Numbered from the stretch's first letter, positions 34,893 through 44,317 are shown. The stretch: DNA of 64,000 bases from Micromonospora okii (GCF_020884795.1 NZ_BBZF01000016.1:262761-326760), one strand, 5' to 3'. Notes: generated by a model not told the origin, from the letters alone. Translations and numbers: made by a program.

Positions 34893-35360
34893 TCAGTCGA
34901 CGCGCAAGGCCAGCAGAGCGCTCCTGAGTTCGTGTTCGATGTACTGACGGGGGTCTCGGTCGGCGACCGTGAGCAGGTAGGCGTCCTGCCGGGCCGGGAC
35001 ACCCGGCACGGAGAACCGGAACTGGCAGGTGCCGTCGGCGAGCACGCGGGCGTCGGTCAGTTTCCCCCCGGCGAACGAGTCGCCGGTCGTGATGATCACC
35101 GGCGCGCCGTCCCTGATGCCGGCGTGATCGCCCGTGCCGGCGCAGCCGCCCCGGTCGTCCCGGACGAAGGACGTGCCGTCGCCCAACAGCACCGTGCCGG
35201 AGGCCACGAACGTCTCCGTCGGCTGCCGGCTCGCTGCGGCGGGGGTACGGGACCTGCTGCCGACCAGGAACATGCCGACGGCGATCGCGAGCCCGGCGGC
35301 AGCGCCGGCCCACATCCAGACCGGACGCCGTGCGGTCGGCTCCGGAGACGACGGCTGCAT
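34893..35360 (-). CDS. Membrane-anchored extracytoplasmic protein, unknown
   Basis: 155 residues: a short cytoplasmic start, one transmembrane helix (PVWMWAGAAAGLAIAVGMFLVG) and an outer domain with two Cys (DRGGCAGTGDHAGI, GTCQFRFSVPGVP). The SGTVLLGDG and VIITTGDSFAGGKL elements suggest a small beta-sandwich; the protein ends EHELRSALLALRVD. No family recognised. ATG start. Convergent with the orphan gene at 33941-34825 and similar to it in plan (anchor plus small Cys-containing domain), though sequence similarity is not evident. Confidence 0.72.
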   Translation of the reverse strand: MQPSSPEPTARRPVWMWAGAAAGLAIAVGMFLVGSRSRTPAAASRQPTETFVASGTVLLGDGTSFVRDDRGGCAGTGDHAGIRDGAPVIITTGDSFAGGKLTDARVLADGTCQFRFSVPGVPARQDAYLLTVADRDPRQYIEHELRSALLALRVD

Positions 35361-35399
35361 GTGGTCTCTCCGAGGGGGAGTGAGGATGGCGGCGGTGAG

Positions 35400-35450
35400 A
35401 GGGTAGCCCTTCTCTACCGGATGCGTTAAGAAGGTGCCCTTCCTTGCACC
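35400..35450. repeat. Interspersed palindromic repeat, GGGGCCC type, copy 2
   Basis: Layout AGGGTAGCCCTTCTCTACC, GGATGCGTTAAGAAGG, TGCCCTTCC. Shares CTCTACC and GCGTTAA with the copies at 6707 and 45496. It fills the gap between the end of the S9 peptidase and the start of the next minus-strand gene. Confidence 0.7.
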
Positions 35451-37595
35451 TCACGCCAGGTGGGTGCGGAGGAAGTCCAGCTCCAGGCGGAGCAGGCGCT
35501 CCGACAGGCCGCCCGCCGCCATGTGGGTGGCCCCGGTCAGCGGCAGCACCGAGTGCGGCCGGCCGGCCGCCAGCAGCGCCGCCGACAGCCGCAGCGTGTG
35601 CGCGGCCACCACGTTGTCGTCCACCAGACCGTGCACCAGGAGCATGGGCCGTGCCGGCTCGCCCGGCACGGGCGGCTCGGCGGCCAGCTCCAGCAGCGAG
35701 TGGTGCGCGTAGACGTCCGCCCCCTCGTCCGGCGGGCCCAGGTAGCGCTCGGTGTACGCCGTGTCGTACAGCGCCCAGTCGGTGACGGGGGCGCCGACGA
35801 TCCCGCACCGGAACAGCTCCGGGTGCCGCAGCACCGCCAGCCCGGCCAGCCAGCCGCCGAACGACCAGCCCCGGACGCCGACCCGGCCCAGGTCCAGGTC
35901 GGGGTGCTTGTCGGCGAGCGCCGTCAGCGCGTCGACCTGGTCGGTCAGCACCACGTCGGCCACCCGCCGGTGCACCGCCTTCTCGAACGACGGGGCCACG
36001 CCGGGGGTGCCCCGGTTGTCGATCGTCACCACCGCGAAGCCGGCCTCGGCCCACCACTGCCGCTCCAGCCAGAACGCCCGGGCGGCCCGGACTTCCTGGT
36101 GCCCCGGCCCGCCGTAGACGTCCAGCAGCACCGGCAGCCGGCTGCCCTTGACGTGCTGGGACGGGTAGACGACCGCGCTGGGCAGCCGGCGGTCGGTGAC
36201 CCGGACCAGCATCGGCCTCGGCGCGTACGGCGGGGTGGCGGCCAGCGAGCGGAGCTTCGCCACCTCCCGGTCGCCCCGCCACACCGCCCAGGTGACCCCG
36301 GGCTGGTCCAGCGACGCGGTGCCGACCGCCAGCGTGTCCCCGCCCACGGCGGCGGTGTGCCAGCCGGGGTCGGCGCTCATCCGGCGGGCGTCCACCCCGC
36401 CGCCGATCAGCGTCCGCACCCGGTACAGGTGCTGCTGGCTGGGCTCGCCCTCGCTCGCCTCGACCAGCAGGTCGGCCGGGCCGCTGCCGGCGGGCAGCCG
36501 GCCCACCACCCGGCGCACGTACAGCGAGGGCGGGGTGAGCAGGGTGCCGTCGGCGAAGAGGCAGCGGGCGTCGTATCCGTCGTGGGCCAGCTCCCCGCCG
36601 ACCAGCACCCGCCCGTCGGGCAGGTGCGCCGGGGTGCCGGGGATCGGCTCCACCCAGCGCGGGTCGGCCAGCTCGGCGTGGACCTGCGTCTCGCCGGTGC
36701 GCGGGTCGACTGCGAGCACCAGCCCGTGCTGCTGCGACCGGCGCAGCACGGTGATCAGCGGGTTGCCGTCGGCCCAGTCGACCGAGGTGAGGTACGGGTA
36801 GGTCTCCCGGTCCCAGTGCACGTCGACCCAGCCGCCGTCGAGGTCGAGCAGGTGCAGGCTGACCTCGGCGTTCGGCCCGCCCGAGAGCGGGTACGCGATG
36901 GTCGTCGGCGGGCTGGCCGGGTCGGCCGGGTCGTGCAGGTGCCAGCGGGGCAGCCGGGACTCGTCGACCCGCGCGGCCAGCACGCAGCGGCCGTCGGGCG
37001 CCCACCAGTAGCCCCGGAACCGGTGGAACTCCTCGGCCGCCACGTGCTCGGCCAGCCCCCAGGTGACCCCGGCGTCCTCGCCGGCCAGCAGGGAGTCCGT
37101 GCCGTCGGCCGCCACCACCCGCAGCTCGCCCCGGCGCACCCCGTCGGCGGCGTCCGTGACGTACGCCAGCCGCTCGCCGGTCGGGTCGGGACGCGGGTCG
37201 AGCACCGGCCCGACGGCCGCCACCTCCACCACGTCGCCGTGCGCCAGGTCGGCCCGGAACAGCCGCCCCGCCAGCGCGAACACCGCCACCCGGCCGGCCG
37301 CGTCGAGCGCGTACGAGCCGATGCCGGCGGCGCTGAGCCGCCGCCGCTCGCGCAGCGCCCGCTCCCCGGGGGAGAGCGCGGCCGGGTCGCCGCCCGCGCC
37401 GAGCAGGGTCGCCGGGTCGGCGACCAGCCGCTCCTCGCCGGTGGCGGTGTCGAGCAGCCAGAGCGCGTCCGCGGGGTCCTCCGGGCCGGCCGAGCGCAGG
37501 AAGATCACCCGGGAGCCGTCGTCGGCCACGGAGACGGCGCGCGGCGCCCCGTGGCTGAACCGGCGGGTGCGGGCGGCCAGCTCCGGAAAGTCCAC
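35451..37595 (-). CDS. S9 family prolyl oligopeptidase (DPP IV-like)
   Basis: 714 residues, the usual size. The N-terminal two-thirds form a beta-propeller with a DPP-IV-type Glu region (VAAEEFHRFRGYWWAPDG). The C-terminal alpha/beta hydrolase domain opens at LPVLLDVYGGPGHQ, with the nucleophile in GVRGWSFGGWLA, the catalytic Asp in LLVHGLVDDNVVAAH and His in LTGATHMA. It cleaves dipeptides or short peptides after Pro/Ala. No signal peptide is visible. The GTG start has TACGAT 7 nt upstream and no Shine-Dalgarno sequence. Divergent from mshB. Confidence 0.93.
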   Translation of the reverse strand: MDFPELAARTRRFSHGAPRAVSVADDGSRVIFLRSAGPEDPADALWLLDTATGEERLVADPATLLGAGGDPAALSPGERALRERRRLSAAGIGSYALDAAGRVAVFALAGRLFRADLAHGDVVEVAAVGPVLDPRPDPTGERLAYVTDAADGVRRGELRVVAADGTDSLLAGEDAGVTWGLAEHVAAEEFHRFRGYWWAPDGRCVLAARVDESRLPRWHLHDPADPASPPTTIAYPLSGGPNAEVSLHLLDLDGGWVDVHWDRETYPYLTSVDWADGNPLITVLRRSQQHGLVLAVDPRTGETQVHAELADPRWVEPIPGTPAHLPDGRVLVGGELAHDGYDARCLFADGTLLTPPSLYVRRVVGRLPAGSGPADLLVEASEGEPSQQHLYRVRTLIGGGVDARRMSADPGWHTAAVGGDTLAVGTASLDQPGVTWAVWRGDREVAKLRSLAATPPYAPRPMLVRVTDRRLPSAVVYPSQHVKGSRLPVLLDVYGGPGHQEVRAARAFWLERQWWAEAGFAVVTIDNRGTPGVAPSFEKAVHRRVADVVLTDQVDALTALADKHPDLDLGRVGVRGWSFGGWLAGLAVLRHPELFRCGIVGAPVTDWALYDTAYTERYLGPPDEGADVYAHHSLLELAAEPPVPGEPARPMLLVHGLVDDNVVAAHTLRLSAALLAAGRPHSVLPLTGATHMAAGGLSERLLRLELDFLRTHLA

Positions 37596-37602
37596 ACGAA
37601 GG

Positions 37603-37608
37603 ATCGTA
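37603..37608 (-). promoter_or_regulatory. -10 box of leaderless promoter for S9 peptidase
   Basis: Minus-strand TACGAT, seven bases, then GTG. Confidence 0.45.
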
Positions 37609-37677
37609 GAGCCGCGTCCGGGGTGATGTGGCCGACCGGGCGGACGCGTCGCGGCCGGTGCGGGGAGAACCGCCGGT

Positions 37678-37683
37678 TAGAGT
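37678..37683 (+). promoter_or_regulatory. -10 box of leaderless promoter for mshB
   Basis: TAGAGT, then GACCGTC, then GTG at 37691. This decides between the two nearby GTG codons (37682 lies inside the box). Confidence 0.5.
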
Positions 37684-37690
37684 GACCGTC

Positions 37691-38605
37691 GTGACGACGC
37701 TGCCTGACCGCCGGCTCCTGCTGGTCCACGCGCACCCCGACGACGAGTCGATCGGCACCGGCTCGACCATGGCGCACTACGCCGCCACCGGCGCCCACGT
37801 CACCCTGGTGACCTGCACCCTCGGCGAGGAGGGCGAGATCCACGTGCCGGAGCTGGCCCAGTTGGCCGCCGCCGAGGCCGACCAGCTCGGCGGGTACCGC
37901 ATCGGCGAGCTGGCCGCCGCCTGCGCCGCGCTCGGCGTCACCGACCACCGCTTCCTCGGCGGCGCGGGCCGCTACCGCGACTCCGGCATGATGGGCCTGG
38001 CCACCAACGACCGCCCCCGGGCCTTCTGGCAGGCCGACCTCGACACCGCCGCCGGGTTGATCGTGGAGATCATGCGCGAGGTGCGCCCGCAGGTGATGAT
38101 CACGTACGACCCGAACGGCTTCTACGGCCACCCCGACCACATCCAGGCGCACCGGGTGGCGATGCGGGCGCACGAGCTGGCCGCCGCCGAGGGGATCGCC
38201 CCGGCGAAGGTCTACTGGACGGCGATGCCGCGCAGCGTGCTGGAGGCGGGCATGAACCACTTCACCGAGGCGTCGGACAACCCGTTCGAGGGGATCGACG
38301 ACATCGACGACCTCCCCTTCGGCACCCCCGACCCGGAGATCGCCGCCCGGATCGACGCCACCGAGCAGCACGCCGCCAAGGAGGCGGCGATGCGGGCGCA
38401 CGCCACCCAGATCCCGGCCAGCTCCTGGCTCTACTCGATCGCCGGCAACTTCGGCGCGGAGTTCATGGGGGTGGAGTACTTCACCCTGGCGGTGGGGGAG
38501 AAGGGGCCGGGCGGCGGCCCGTACGGCTGGGAGAGCGACCTCTTCGCCGGGCTCGGCCTCGACGGTTCCGAGCCGGCGCCGGTCACGGCGGCCGGCGTCC
38601 GGTGA
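37691..38605 (+). CDS. mshB: N-acetyl-1-D-myo-inosityl-2-amino-2-deoxy-alpha-D-glucopyranoside deacetylase
   Basis: 304 residues, matching MshB. The zinc site is in [15 protein letters not shown] (H15, D18) and [13 protein letters not shown]17 is the likely general base. [28 protein letters not shown] and [15 protein letters not shown] are MshB-specific and separate it from the related amidase Mca. It deacetylates GlcNAc-Ins in mycothiol biosynthesis, the main low-molecular-weight thiol of actinomycetes. Start GTG 37691 chosen because of the -10 box; the frame is open upstream. It overlaps the next gene by GTGA. Confidence 0.96.
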   Translation: MTTLPDRRLLLVHAHPDDESIGTGSTMAHYAATGAHVTLVTCTLGEEGEIHVPELAQLAAAEADQLGGYRIGELAAACAALGVTDHRFLGGAGRYRDSGMMGLATNDRPRAFWQADLDTAAGLIVEIMREVRPQVMITYDPNGFYGHPDHIQAHRVAMRAHELAAAEGIAPAKVYWTAMPRSVLEAGMNHFTEASDNPFEGIDDIDDLPFGTPDPEIAARIDATEQHAAKEAAMRAHATQIPASSWLYSIAGNFGAEFMGVEYFTLAVGEKGPGGGPYGWESDLFAGLGLDGSEPAPVTAAGVR

Positions 38606-39063
38606 CCCTGCCCGCCGCGCCGATGTCGGTCGTCCCCCCGGAAGCACCCGCCCCGGCCCCGCCAGGGCGCCCGGGGCGGGCGCTCGACGTCGCCCTGCGG
38701 GTCGCCGGCGGCGGGGTGGCCGTGGTCGGCGCGGTGGCGACCGCGCTGCTGGAGCTGATCCTGTCCACCGTCCGGGTCTCCGGGACGCTGGTCGGGGTGT
38801 CGGTGCCGCTGGTCGTGGTCGCCAACGTCGCGCTGAGCTGGTTCGCCCACGAGGCGGTGGGCACCCGCTGGGCGGTGGTGCTGCCCGCCACGCCCTGGTT
38901 CGTGCTGATGGGCGCGGCGGCCGTGCGGACCAGCGAGGGCGACCTGCTGCTCGCCGGGGACAACTGGGTGGGCCTGACGATGATCGTCGCGGGCGCGATG
39001 ACGTTCGCGGTGATGGGGTTCCGGCAGGTTCTCGCCCCGCCGCCGGTTCGCCGCGACGGGTGA
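38602..39063 (+). CDS. Small membrane protein coupled to mshB (DUF6113-like)
   Basis: 153 residues; GTG overlaps the mshB stop (GTGA). A Pro/Ala-rich N-terminus of about 30 residues is followed by four hydrophobic helices (about 33-58, 62-80, 88-105, 120-142). A short membrane protein of this kind commonly follows mshB in actinomycetes and is annotated DUF6113; the link to mycothiol is by conserved position only. Confidence 0.78.
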   Translation: MTLPAAPMSVVPPEAPAPAPPGRPGRALDVALRVAGGGVAVVGAVATALLELILSTVRVSGTLVGVSVPLVVVANVALSWFAHEAVGTRWAVVLPATPWFVLMGAAAVRTSEGDLLLAGDNWVGLTMIVAGAMTFAVMGFRQVLAPPPVRRDG

Positions 39064-39142
39064 TGACGACGCACGGCCTGCGGTGGTAGATATTCCTGCG
39101 AGGCCCGCCGTCGTCGGCGGGCGGTACGGCGGGAGGCGTGCG

Positions 39143-39607
39143 ATGAGGGATCGGTGGCGGGCGGTCGGGGTGCTCGCGGCGGCGCTGTTCGCGGTCAACG
39201 TGGTCGCCCGGGTGGTCACCCGGCTCGGTTTCCCCGACGACCAGGCCGCCGCCGACCGGGTGTCGCTGGCGATGTTCCTGGTGATCGGGGCGCTCCTCGC
39301 CGGGCTGGCGTTCCGCTGGGGGCAGGACCGGCCGGTGCTCCGCTGGGCCGGCGACGTGGCCGCCGCCGTGGGCGTCGCGCTGCTGCTGACCGTCCTGGTG
39401 GGGCCGCTGCTGGTCGGGCAGAACCCGTTCGGCGGGGGCGCGGCCACCTTCTTCGCCCAGGTCGGGTTCTACGTGGTGGCCGCCGCGGCGGGCGTCCTCG
39501 TCGGCTACCTGACGCTCACCGCGCTGGGCCGCGACCACCGCTCCCGGGTGCTGCAGCGCTACGCCGAGATCAAGAACGCCAAGCCCCGCCGCCCCGTGCG
39601 CCGCTGA
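39143..39607 (+). CDS. Four-helix membrane protein
   Basis: 154 residues from ATG 39143 with GGGAGG six bases upstream. Helices at about 8-26, 42-58, 68-90 and 106-130; the C-terminus is basic (LQRYAEIKNAKPRRPVRR) and probably cytoplasmic. No domain recognised. It lies 79 bp after the mshB-coupled gene and could be transcribed with it. Confidence 0.75.
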   Translation: MRDRWRAVGVLAAALFAVNVVARVVTRLGFPDDQAAADRVSLAMFLVIGALLAGLAFRWGQDRPVLRWAGDVAAAVGVALLLTVLVGPLLVGQNPFGGGAATFFAQVGFYVVAAAAGVLVGYLTLTALGRDHRSRVLQRYAEIKNAKPRRPVRR

Positions 39608-39622
39608 CCCTGCGGCCCCCGC

Positions 39623-40690
39623 TCAGGGGGCGACCCGGGTGAGGTAGGTGTGGTGGGTGGTGAAGCCCAGCGCCCGGTAGAGGGCCACCGCCGGGGTGTT
39701 GCGCTGCTCCACCTGGAGGAACACGTCGGTGGCGCCCAAAGCGGCCCCCCACTCCGCCAGCGCGTGGACGACCCGGCCGGCCAGGCCCCGCCGCCGGGCG
39801 TGGGGGAGCACCTCGATCAGGGACAGGCCGAGCCAGCGGCCCCCGCCGGTGACCGTGCCCCGGCCGACGGCGAGCAGCTCGCCACCGGCGTACACCTGGG
39901 CGAAGCGGACCTGGTCGACGGCGGTGAGCACGTGCCGGGCGGCGTCCGGGAGGCCGCCCTTGCGCGCGGCGGCGACCTCGAGCCAGTCGTCGGAGGGCGC
40001 GGCGACCAGCCCGACGGGCGGCAGGTCGGCGTGGTCGGGCGGCGGGGCGGCGCGGTCGGCCGGCGGGACGGAGTGGCCCGGGGTCGGGGCGACGCGGTCG
40101 GGCGGCGGCGGGTCGGCGTGGTCGGGCGGCGGGGCGGCACGGTCCGGGCGGGCGGCGGCCAGCAGGGCGGCCAGCGGCGCGGTCTGGACCAGCGTCGGCG
40201 GCCTCGTGGCCCAGCCCCGCGCGTCCAGCTCCGCGCCGACCGGGGCCGCGAGCGGCAGCGGCGTGTTGACCAGGGCGGGCCGGCCCTGGTCGGCGTACCA
40301 GCGCTGCACGGCGTCCAGCGCGGCCGGCAGCGGCCGGTCCGGGTCGCCCACCGGCAGCGCCGAGTTCGCCCGGCCGGTCCAGCCCTCGGCGCTGCGCAGC
40401 AGCCAGTCGCCGAGCCGGCCCCGGGTGGGTGCCGGCCATGCCTCGTCGGCGGCCAGTTCCAGCGCCACCACGGCGGCGGCCGTCGGCCGGCGGGCCGGCG
40501 GCACCCGCTTGGCGCGGTGCACGTCGCCCGTGGCGACCCGGAGCGGCCCCCGCGCCGTCGAGATAGTGATATGTGTCTCTGTCAGCTCCACCAGCTCGCC
40601 CAGGGCGTCCGAGAAGAGCGGGCGGCCTTCGCGAATCCCCACAATCCGGCGGACCACGATCCGGTGTCCCACATCCTGCTGTCGGAGCAC
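39623..40690 (-). CDS. GNAT acetyltransferase with N-terminal domain and repeat linker
   Basis: 355 residues. A small N-terminal beta-rich domain (HRIVVRRIVGIREGRPLFSDALGELVELTETHITIST, about 1-60) precedes a helical part, a Pro/Asp-rich linker (about 205-250) and a C-terminal GNAT fold. In the GNAT fold, SLIEVLPHARRRGLAGRVVHALAEWGAALGA is the acetyl-CoA motif and NTPAVALYRALGFTTHHTYLTR motif B. The linker contains DRAAPPPDHAD twice, evidence of an internal duplication. GTG start with GGGGAGGGGG upstream and a TAGTAT -10 candidate at 40713-40718. Substrate unknown. Confidence 0.87.
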   Translation of the reverse strand: MLRQQDVGHRIVVRRIVGIREGRPLFSDALGELVELTETHITISTARGPLRVATGDVHRAKRVPPARRPTAAAVVALELAADEAWPAPTRGRLGDWLLRSAEGWTGRANSALPVGDPDRPLPAALDAVQRWYADQGRPALVNTPLPLAAPVGAELDARGWATRPPTLVQTAPLAALLAAARPDRAAPPPDHADPPPPDRVAPTPGHSVPPADRAAPPPDHADLPPVGLVAAPSDDWLEVAAARKGGLPDAARHVLTAVDQVRFAQVYAGGELLAVGRGTVTGGGRWLGLSLIEVLPHARRRGLAGRVVHALAEWGAALGATDVFLQVEQRNTPAVALYRALGFTTHHTYLTRVAP

Positions 40691-40769
40691 GATCGACCCC
40701 CTCCCCGGCGAGATACTAGGCTCTAACCGTCGCGGGTGATCGCGGCGTGTCTTGCGGAGGAGAAGACCG

Positions 40770-41096
40770 GTGACCTACATCATCGCCGAGCCCTGCGTGG
40801 ATGTGCTCGACAAGGCATGTATCGAGGAGTGCCCGGTCGACTGCATCTACGAGGGGAACCGGATGCTCTACATCCACCCCGACGAATGCGTCGACTGCGG
40901 TGCCTGTGAGCCGGTCTGCCCGGTCGAGGCGATCTTCTACGAGGACGACGTCCCGGAGCAGTGGAAGGACTACACCGGGGCCAACTACGAGTTCTTCGAG
41001 GACCTGGGCTCGCCCGGCGGCGCCTCGAAGGTCGGCAAGGTGGAGAAGGACGCGACGTTCGTCGCGGCCCAGCCACCGCGCGGAGAGGGCAACTGA
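40770..41096 (+). CDS. fdxA: Seven-iron ferredoxin (3Fe-4S/4Fe-4S)
   Basis: 108 residues. Cysteines 9, 17, 21, 25 and 40, 43, 46, 50 follow the 7Fe FdxA pattern (CVDVLDKACIEECPVDC, ECVDCGACEPVCPVEAIF). The acidic C-terminal extension with FYEDDVPEQWKDYTGANYEFF is usual for actinobacterial FdxA. It is a soluble electron carrier, for example to cytochromes P450. GTG start with GGAGGAG upstream. The next gene begins at its stop codon; fdxA next to dapC is a conserved actinobacterial pair (M. tuberculosis Rv1177-Rv1178). Confidence 0.97.
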   Translation: MTYIIAEPCVDVLDKACIEECPVDCIYEGNRMLYIHPDECVDCGACEPVCPVEAIFYEDDVPEQWKDYTGANYEFFEDLGSPGGASKVGKVEKDATFVAAQPPRGEGN

Positions 41097-42208
41097 ACCG
41101 GCCCGCGCCGGTCTCGTCACGGCTGCCCGACTTCACCTGGGACACCCTGGACGCCGCGGCCGAGCTGGCCGCGGCGCACCCGGACGGCCTGATCAACCTC
41201 TCGATGGGCACCCCGGTCGACCCGGTGCCCCCGGTGATCCGGCAGGCCCTCGCCGACGCGTCCGACGCCCCCGGTTACCCGCTGACCGCCGGCACGCCCG
41301 CCCTGCGGGCCGCCATCGCGGCGTGGGTGGCCCGGGCGGCCGGCGCGGGCGTCGAGGGCCTCGGGGTGCTGCCCACCGTCGGCTCCAAGGAGCTGGTGGC
41401 GTGGCTGCCCACCCTGCTGGGCCTCGGCCCCGGTGACGTCGTCGTCGTGCCGTCGATCTGCTACCCGACGTACGAGGACGGGGCGCGGCTCGCCGGCGCC
41501 ACCACCGTGCGCACCGACTCGCTGACCGCGCTCGGCCCCGACCCCCGGGTCCGGCTGGTCTGGGTGAACTCGCCCGGCAACCCGACCGGCCGGGTGCTGC
41601 CTGCCAACCACCTGCGCAAGGTGGTCGACTGGGCCCGCGAGCGGGGCGCCGTGGTGGCCAGCGACGAGTGCTACCTGACGCTGGGCTGGTCGCCCGCCGC
41701 CGAGCCGGTCTCCGTGCTCGCGCCCGAGGTGTGCGGCGGCTCGTACGACGGGGTGCTGGCGGTGCACTCGCTGTCCAAGCGCTCCAACCTGGCGGGTTAC
41801 CGCGCGGGCTTCGTCGCGGGCGACCCTGCCCTGGTGGCCGAGCTGCTGAAGGTGCGCAAGCACGCCGGCATGATCGTGCCCGCCCCGGTCCAGGCGGCGA
41901 TGATCGCCGCGCTGGGCGACGCCGAGCACGCCGACGCCCAGCGCGAGCGCTACCGGGCCCGGCGGGAGCGGCTGCTCGCCGCGTTCACCGGGGCCGGGTT
42001 CACGGTCGAGCACTCCGAGGCCGGGCTCTACCTGTGGATGACCCGGGGCGAGGACTGCTGGGCGACCGTCGACTGGCTGGCCCGCCGGGGCATCCTCGTC
42101 GCGGCCGGCGTCTTCTACGGCCCCGGCGGGGCGACGTACGTGCGGGCGGCGCTGACCGAGTCCGACGAGCGGATCGCGGCGGTCGCCGCGCGCCTCGCCC
42201 AGCCCTGA
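41093..42208 (+). CDS. dapC: N-succinyldiaminopimelate aminotransferase
   Basis: 371 residues if translation starts at CTG 41093, overlapping the fdxA stop as CTGA and preceded by GGAGAGGG four bases upstream. No ATG, GTG or TTG in frame fits: the next ATG (in LSMGTPVDPVP) would delete a conserved N-terminal stretch, and upstream codons lie deep in fdxA. It is a class I/II PLP aminotransferase: GYPLTAGTPALRAAI, VNSPGNPTGRVL, the PLP Lys in HSLSKRSNLAGYRAGF and a phosphate-binding Arg. It makes N-succinyl-L,L-diaminopimelate for lysine and peptidoglycan. Confidence 0.92.
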   Translation: MNRPAPVSSRLPDFTWDTLDAAAELAAAHPDGLINLSMGTPVDPVPPVIRQALADASDAPGYPLTAGTPALRAAIAAWVARAAGAGVEGLGVLPTVGSKELVAWLPTLLGLGPGDVVVVPSICYPTYEDGARLAGATTVRTDSLTALGPDPRVRLVWVNSPGNPTGRVLPANHLRKVVDWARERGAVVASDECYLTLGWSPAAEPVSVLAPEVCGGSYDGVLAVHSLSKRSNLAGYRAGFVAGDPALVAELLKVRKHAGMIVPAPVQAAMIAALGDAEHADAQRERYRARRERLLAAFTGAGFTVEHSEAGLYLWMTRGEDCWATVDWLARRGILVAAGVFYGPGGATYVRAALTESDERIAAVAARLAQP

Positions 42209-42222
42209 GCCGAGCGGGCTTC

Positions 42223-42254
42223 GGGGTGCCCCGGCCGACCGGCCGGGGCACCCC
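42223..42254. terminator. Perfect 14-bp hairpin between convergent genes
   Basis: GGGGTGCCCCGGCC, loop GACC, and the exact complement. It lies between the ends of dapC (+) and the M48 protease gene (-), so it can stop transcription from both sides. Confidence 0.8.
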
Positions 42255-42259
42255 GGGGC

Positions 42260-44098
42260 TCACCCGCCGATGCGGTGGAACACCGACAGCAGGGCGTCGC
42301 GGCTGTGCTTGCCCAGCAACTCGCTGGAGTACAGCTCCTGCATCGCCATCGTCCGCCCGCCGTGCAGGGTCAGCTCGGCCTTCAACGGCACCTCCCGGCG
42401 CACCGCCACCGAGGTGATCTCCTCGTACGGCACGAAGGTGTGCCGGGTCGCCAGCTCGGCCACCGGCGTCGACCCGAGCAGCGCCCGGAGGCGCTCCTCG
42501 CCCTTGCTCGCCTTGCCCGGGTCGGCGATCAGCACCAGCCCCCGGTCCAGGACCAGCACGTCGTGCTCGGCACCGTCGATTTTGATGTTGGCCAGCGCGC
42601 CGACGAAGTCGGCGTCCCGCCCGGAGACCCGCCGCTGCACCACCGTCGCTGCGGACGGGTCGACGCCGGACTCGGCGAGGCGGGCCAGCGCCTCGTCCAG
42701 GGTCTGCGGGTCGACCGCCAGCTTGGCGACGTCCGACAGGTCGCACGGCTCGCCGTCCGGGCCGACCAGCCGGGCCGGGGCCGACCAGGAGAGCTGCCAG
42801 TGCGCCCGCCCGGCGCGGACCGCGGCGTTGACCAGCAGCGTCCGCATCGGGCCGGCGAAGCGGGCCCCGGCCTCCTCCCTGCTGGAGTCGGGGAAGAACT
42901 GCTCGGCGAACTCACCCAACCGACCCGCGCGAACCAGGTCCAGCACCGTGTGCAGGCCGGGCTCCGCCGTGCCCGTGAACCGGCCCGCGGCCCGGTAGAC
43001 GGCGTCGGCCTCGCGCTGCTTGCCGGCGGCGATGGACGCCGCGACGAACTCGGGCCACGGGAGGACCTGCCGCCCCTCGTGGTCGACGACGAGCGACTGG
43101 AGGGCCAGGCCCGCCGCGCCGATGTCGGCCAGCAGGCCGGCGGCCGGTCGTTCGTCCGGCGCGGCCGTGTCCGGTGCGCCGGCCATCGCGGCCACCCGTA
43201 CGCCGATGGGCGGGTGGGTGTCCCAGCGCGACGGCTTCCCGTCGGGCGCGTTCTCCCGCAGCTCGTCGATCTCGCCCTGGCGGCCGGCGAGCAGTTGGGC
43301 GAAGCCGCCGAACAGGTCGTCCGGGGCGAGCCCCGCCGACCAGCCCGGCTCGACGTACGCGCGCATGTAGAACGACCAGGCGGCGTCCAGCGCGGGCAGG
43401 GTGCGCAGCGCGGACGTGGCCGCCTCCCGGCCGGCAAGCCGCACCGATGAGCGGTCGGCCTCCAGCTCCTGGCGGCGCGACGCGGCGTTGTCCACCAGCA
43501 GGTAGAGCTTCGCGTAGCCCCGGAAGACCCAACCGACCGGGTTGCGCCGGCCGATCCGCCCGATGGTCTCGGCGATCGCCAGCCGCCCCCGGTACGCCAC
43601 CCCGCCGAGCCGGGTGTGCCGGCCCGAGTAGTGGCCCAGCTCGTGCGCCAGCACCGAGCGGAGCTGGTCGAGCCGCATCGCCTGGAGCAGCGGCAGCCCG
43701 ACGTACATGGTCCGCCGCCCGCCGACCAGGCCGAGCATGGTGCTCTGCTCGGCGACGGCCGCGTTGACCTCGGGCACCAGGCGGATCTCGTCCGGCGCGC
43801 GGGTGCCGACCTCGGCGGCCAGCTCGCGCACGGTGGCCCAGAGGCGCGGGGCGACCCGCTCGTCGAGCACCAGGCCCGGCGCGGGCTCGCTCTTGGTGCG
43901 GATGGCCCGCCACAGCCCGACCAGCACGGCGCCCAGCGCGAGCAGCAGCGGGATCGTGAGCTTGGCGGTGGCGAGGCCGCTGACCCGCTGGTGCAGCCAG
44001 AAGGCCAGCGCGACGACGGCGGCGAGCTGGAGCAGCGCGACGACGTAGAAGCCGATCAACATGAGCACCGAGGCGAGGGCCCGGTACGTCGCGGACAT
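42260..44098 (-). CDS. M48 family metalloprotease, membrane-bound
   Basis: 612 residues. Two N-terminal transmembrane helices (about 8-35 and 48-66). The zinc motif AHELGHYSGRH is at 151-161 (H152, E153, H156), with a third ligand Glu probably in QELEADRSSVRLAG. THPPIGVRVAAM resembles the conserved C-terminal element of HtpX/Ste24-like M48 peptidases. After about residue 320 comes a long extra cytosolic region ending in a PH-like segment (TFVPYEEITSVAVRREVPLKAELTLHGG). It probably acts in membrane-protein quality control. ATG with GGGGAAGGG upstream. Confidence 0.88.
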   Translation of the reverse strand: MSATYRALASVLMLIGFYVVALLQLAAVVALAFWLHQRVSGLATAKLTIPLLLALGAVLVGLWRAIRTKSEPAPGLVLDERVAPRLWATVRELAAEVGTRAPDEIRLVPEVNAAVAEQSTMLGLVGGRRTMYVGLPLLQAMRLDQLRSVLAHELGHYSGRHTRLGGVAYRGRLAIAETIGRIGRRNPVGWVFRGYAKLYLLVDNAASRRQELEADRSSVRLAGREAATSALRTLPALDAAWSFYMRAYVEPGWSAGLAPDDLFGGFAQLLAGRQGEIDELRENAPDGKPSRWDTHPPIGVRVAAMAGAPDTAAPDERPAAGLLADIGAAGLALQSLVVDHEGRQVLPWPEFVAASIAAGKQREADAVYRAAGRFTGTAEPGLHTVLDLVRAGRLGEFAEQFFPDSSREEAGARFAGPMRTLLVNAAVRAGRAHWQLSWSAPARLVGPDGEPCDLSDVAKLAVDPQTLDEALARLAESGVDPSAATVVQRRVSGRDADFVGALANIKIDGAEHDVLVLDRGLVLIADPGKASKGEERLRALLGSTPVAELATRHTFVPYEEITSVAVRREVPLKAELTLHGGRTMAMQELYSSELLGKHSRDALLSVFHRIGG

Positions 44099-44317
44099 GA
44101 TGTGTCCCTTCCCCCGTAACGACCACCGGTGCGGTGGCCGGCGGGAGGGACCGTACGGGGTCGATCCCTACCGGACATCCCCCTTCCGGCCAGCGCGGCA
44201 TCGGGTGCCCGCCCCGCGTCCCGGCACCCGGTGGGGCCCACGGCGGGCGATATCCTCGGGGCGGAACCGGGTCGGGGCGAGCTCGACGCGTACCGATCGA
44301 GACGCCGAGGTGCGTAG

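Noticed and set aside
34822..37770. A 982-codon minus-strand frame overlapping the S9 peptidase
   Set aside because: Different frame from the peptidase, whose catalytic motifs are intact; translation is low-complexity.
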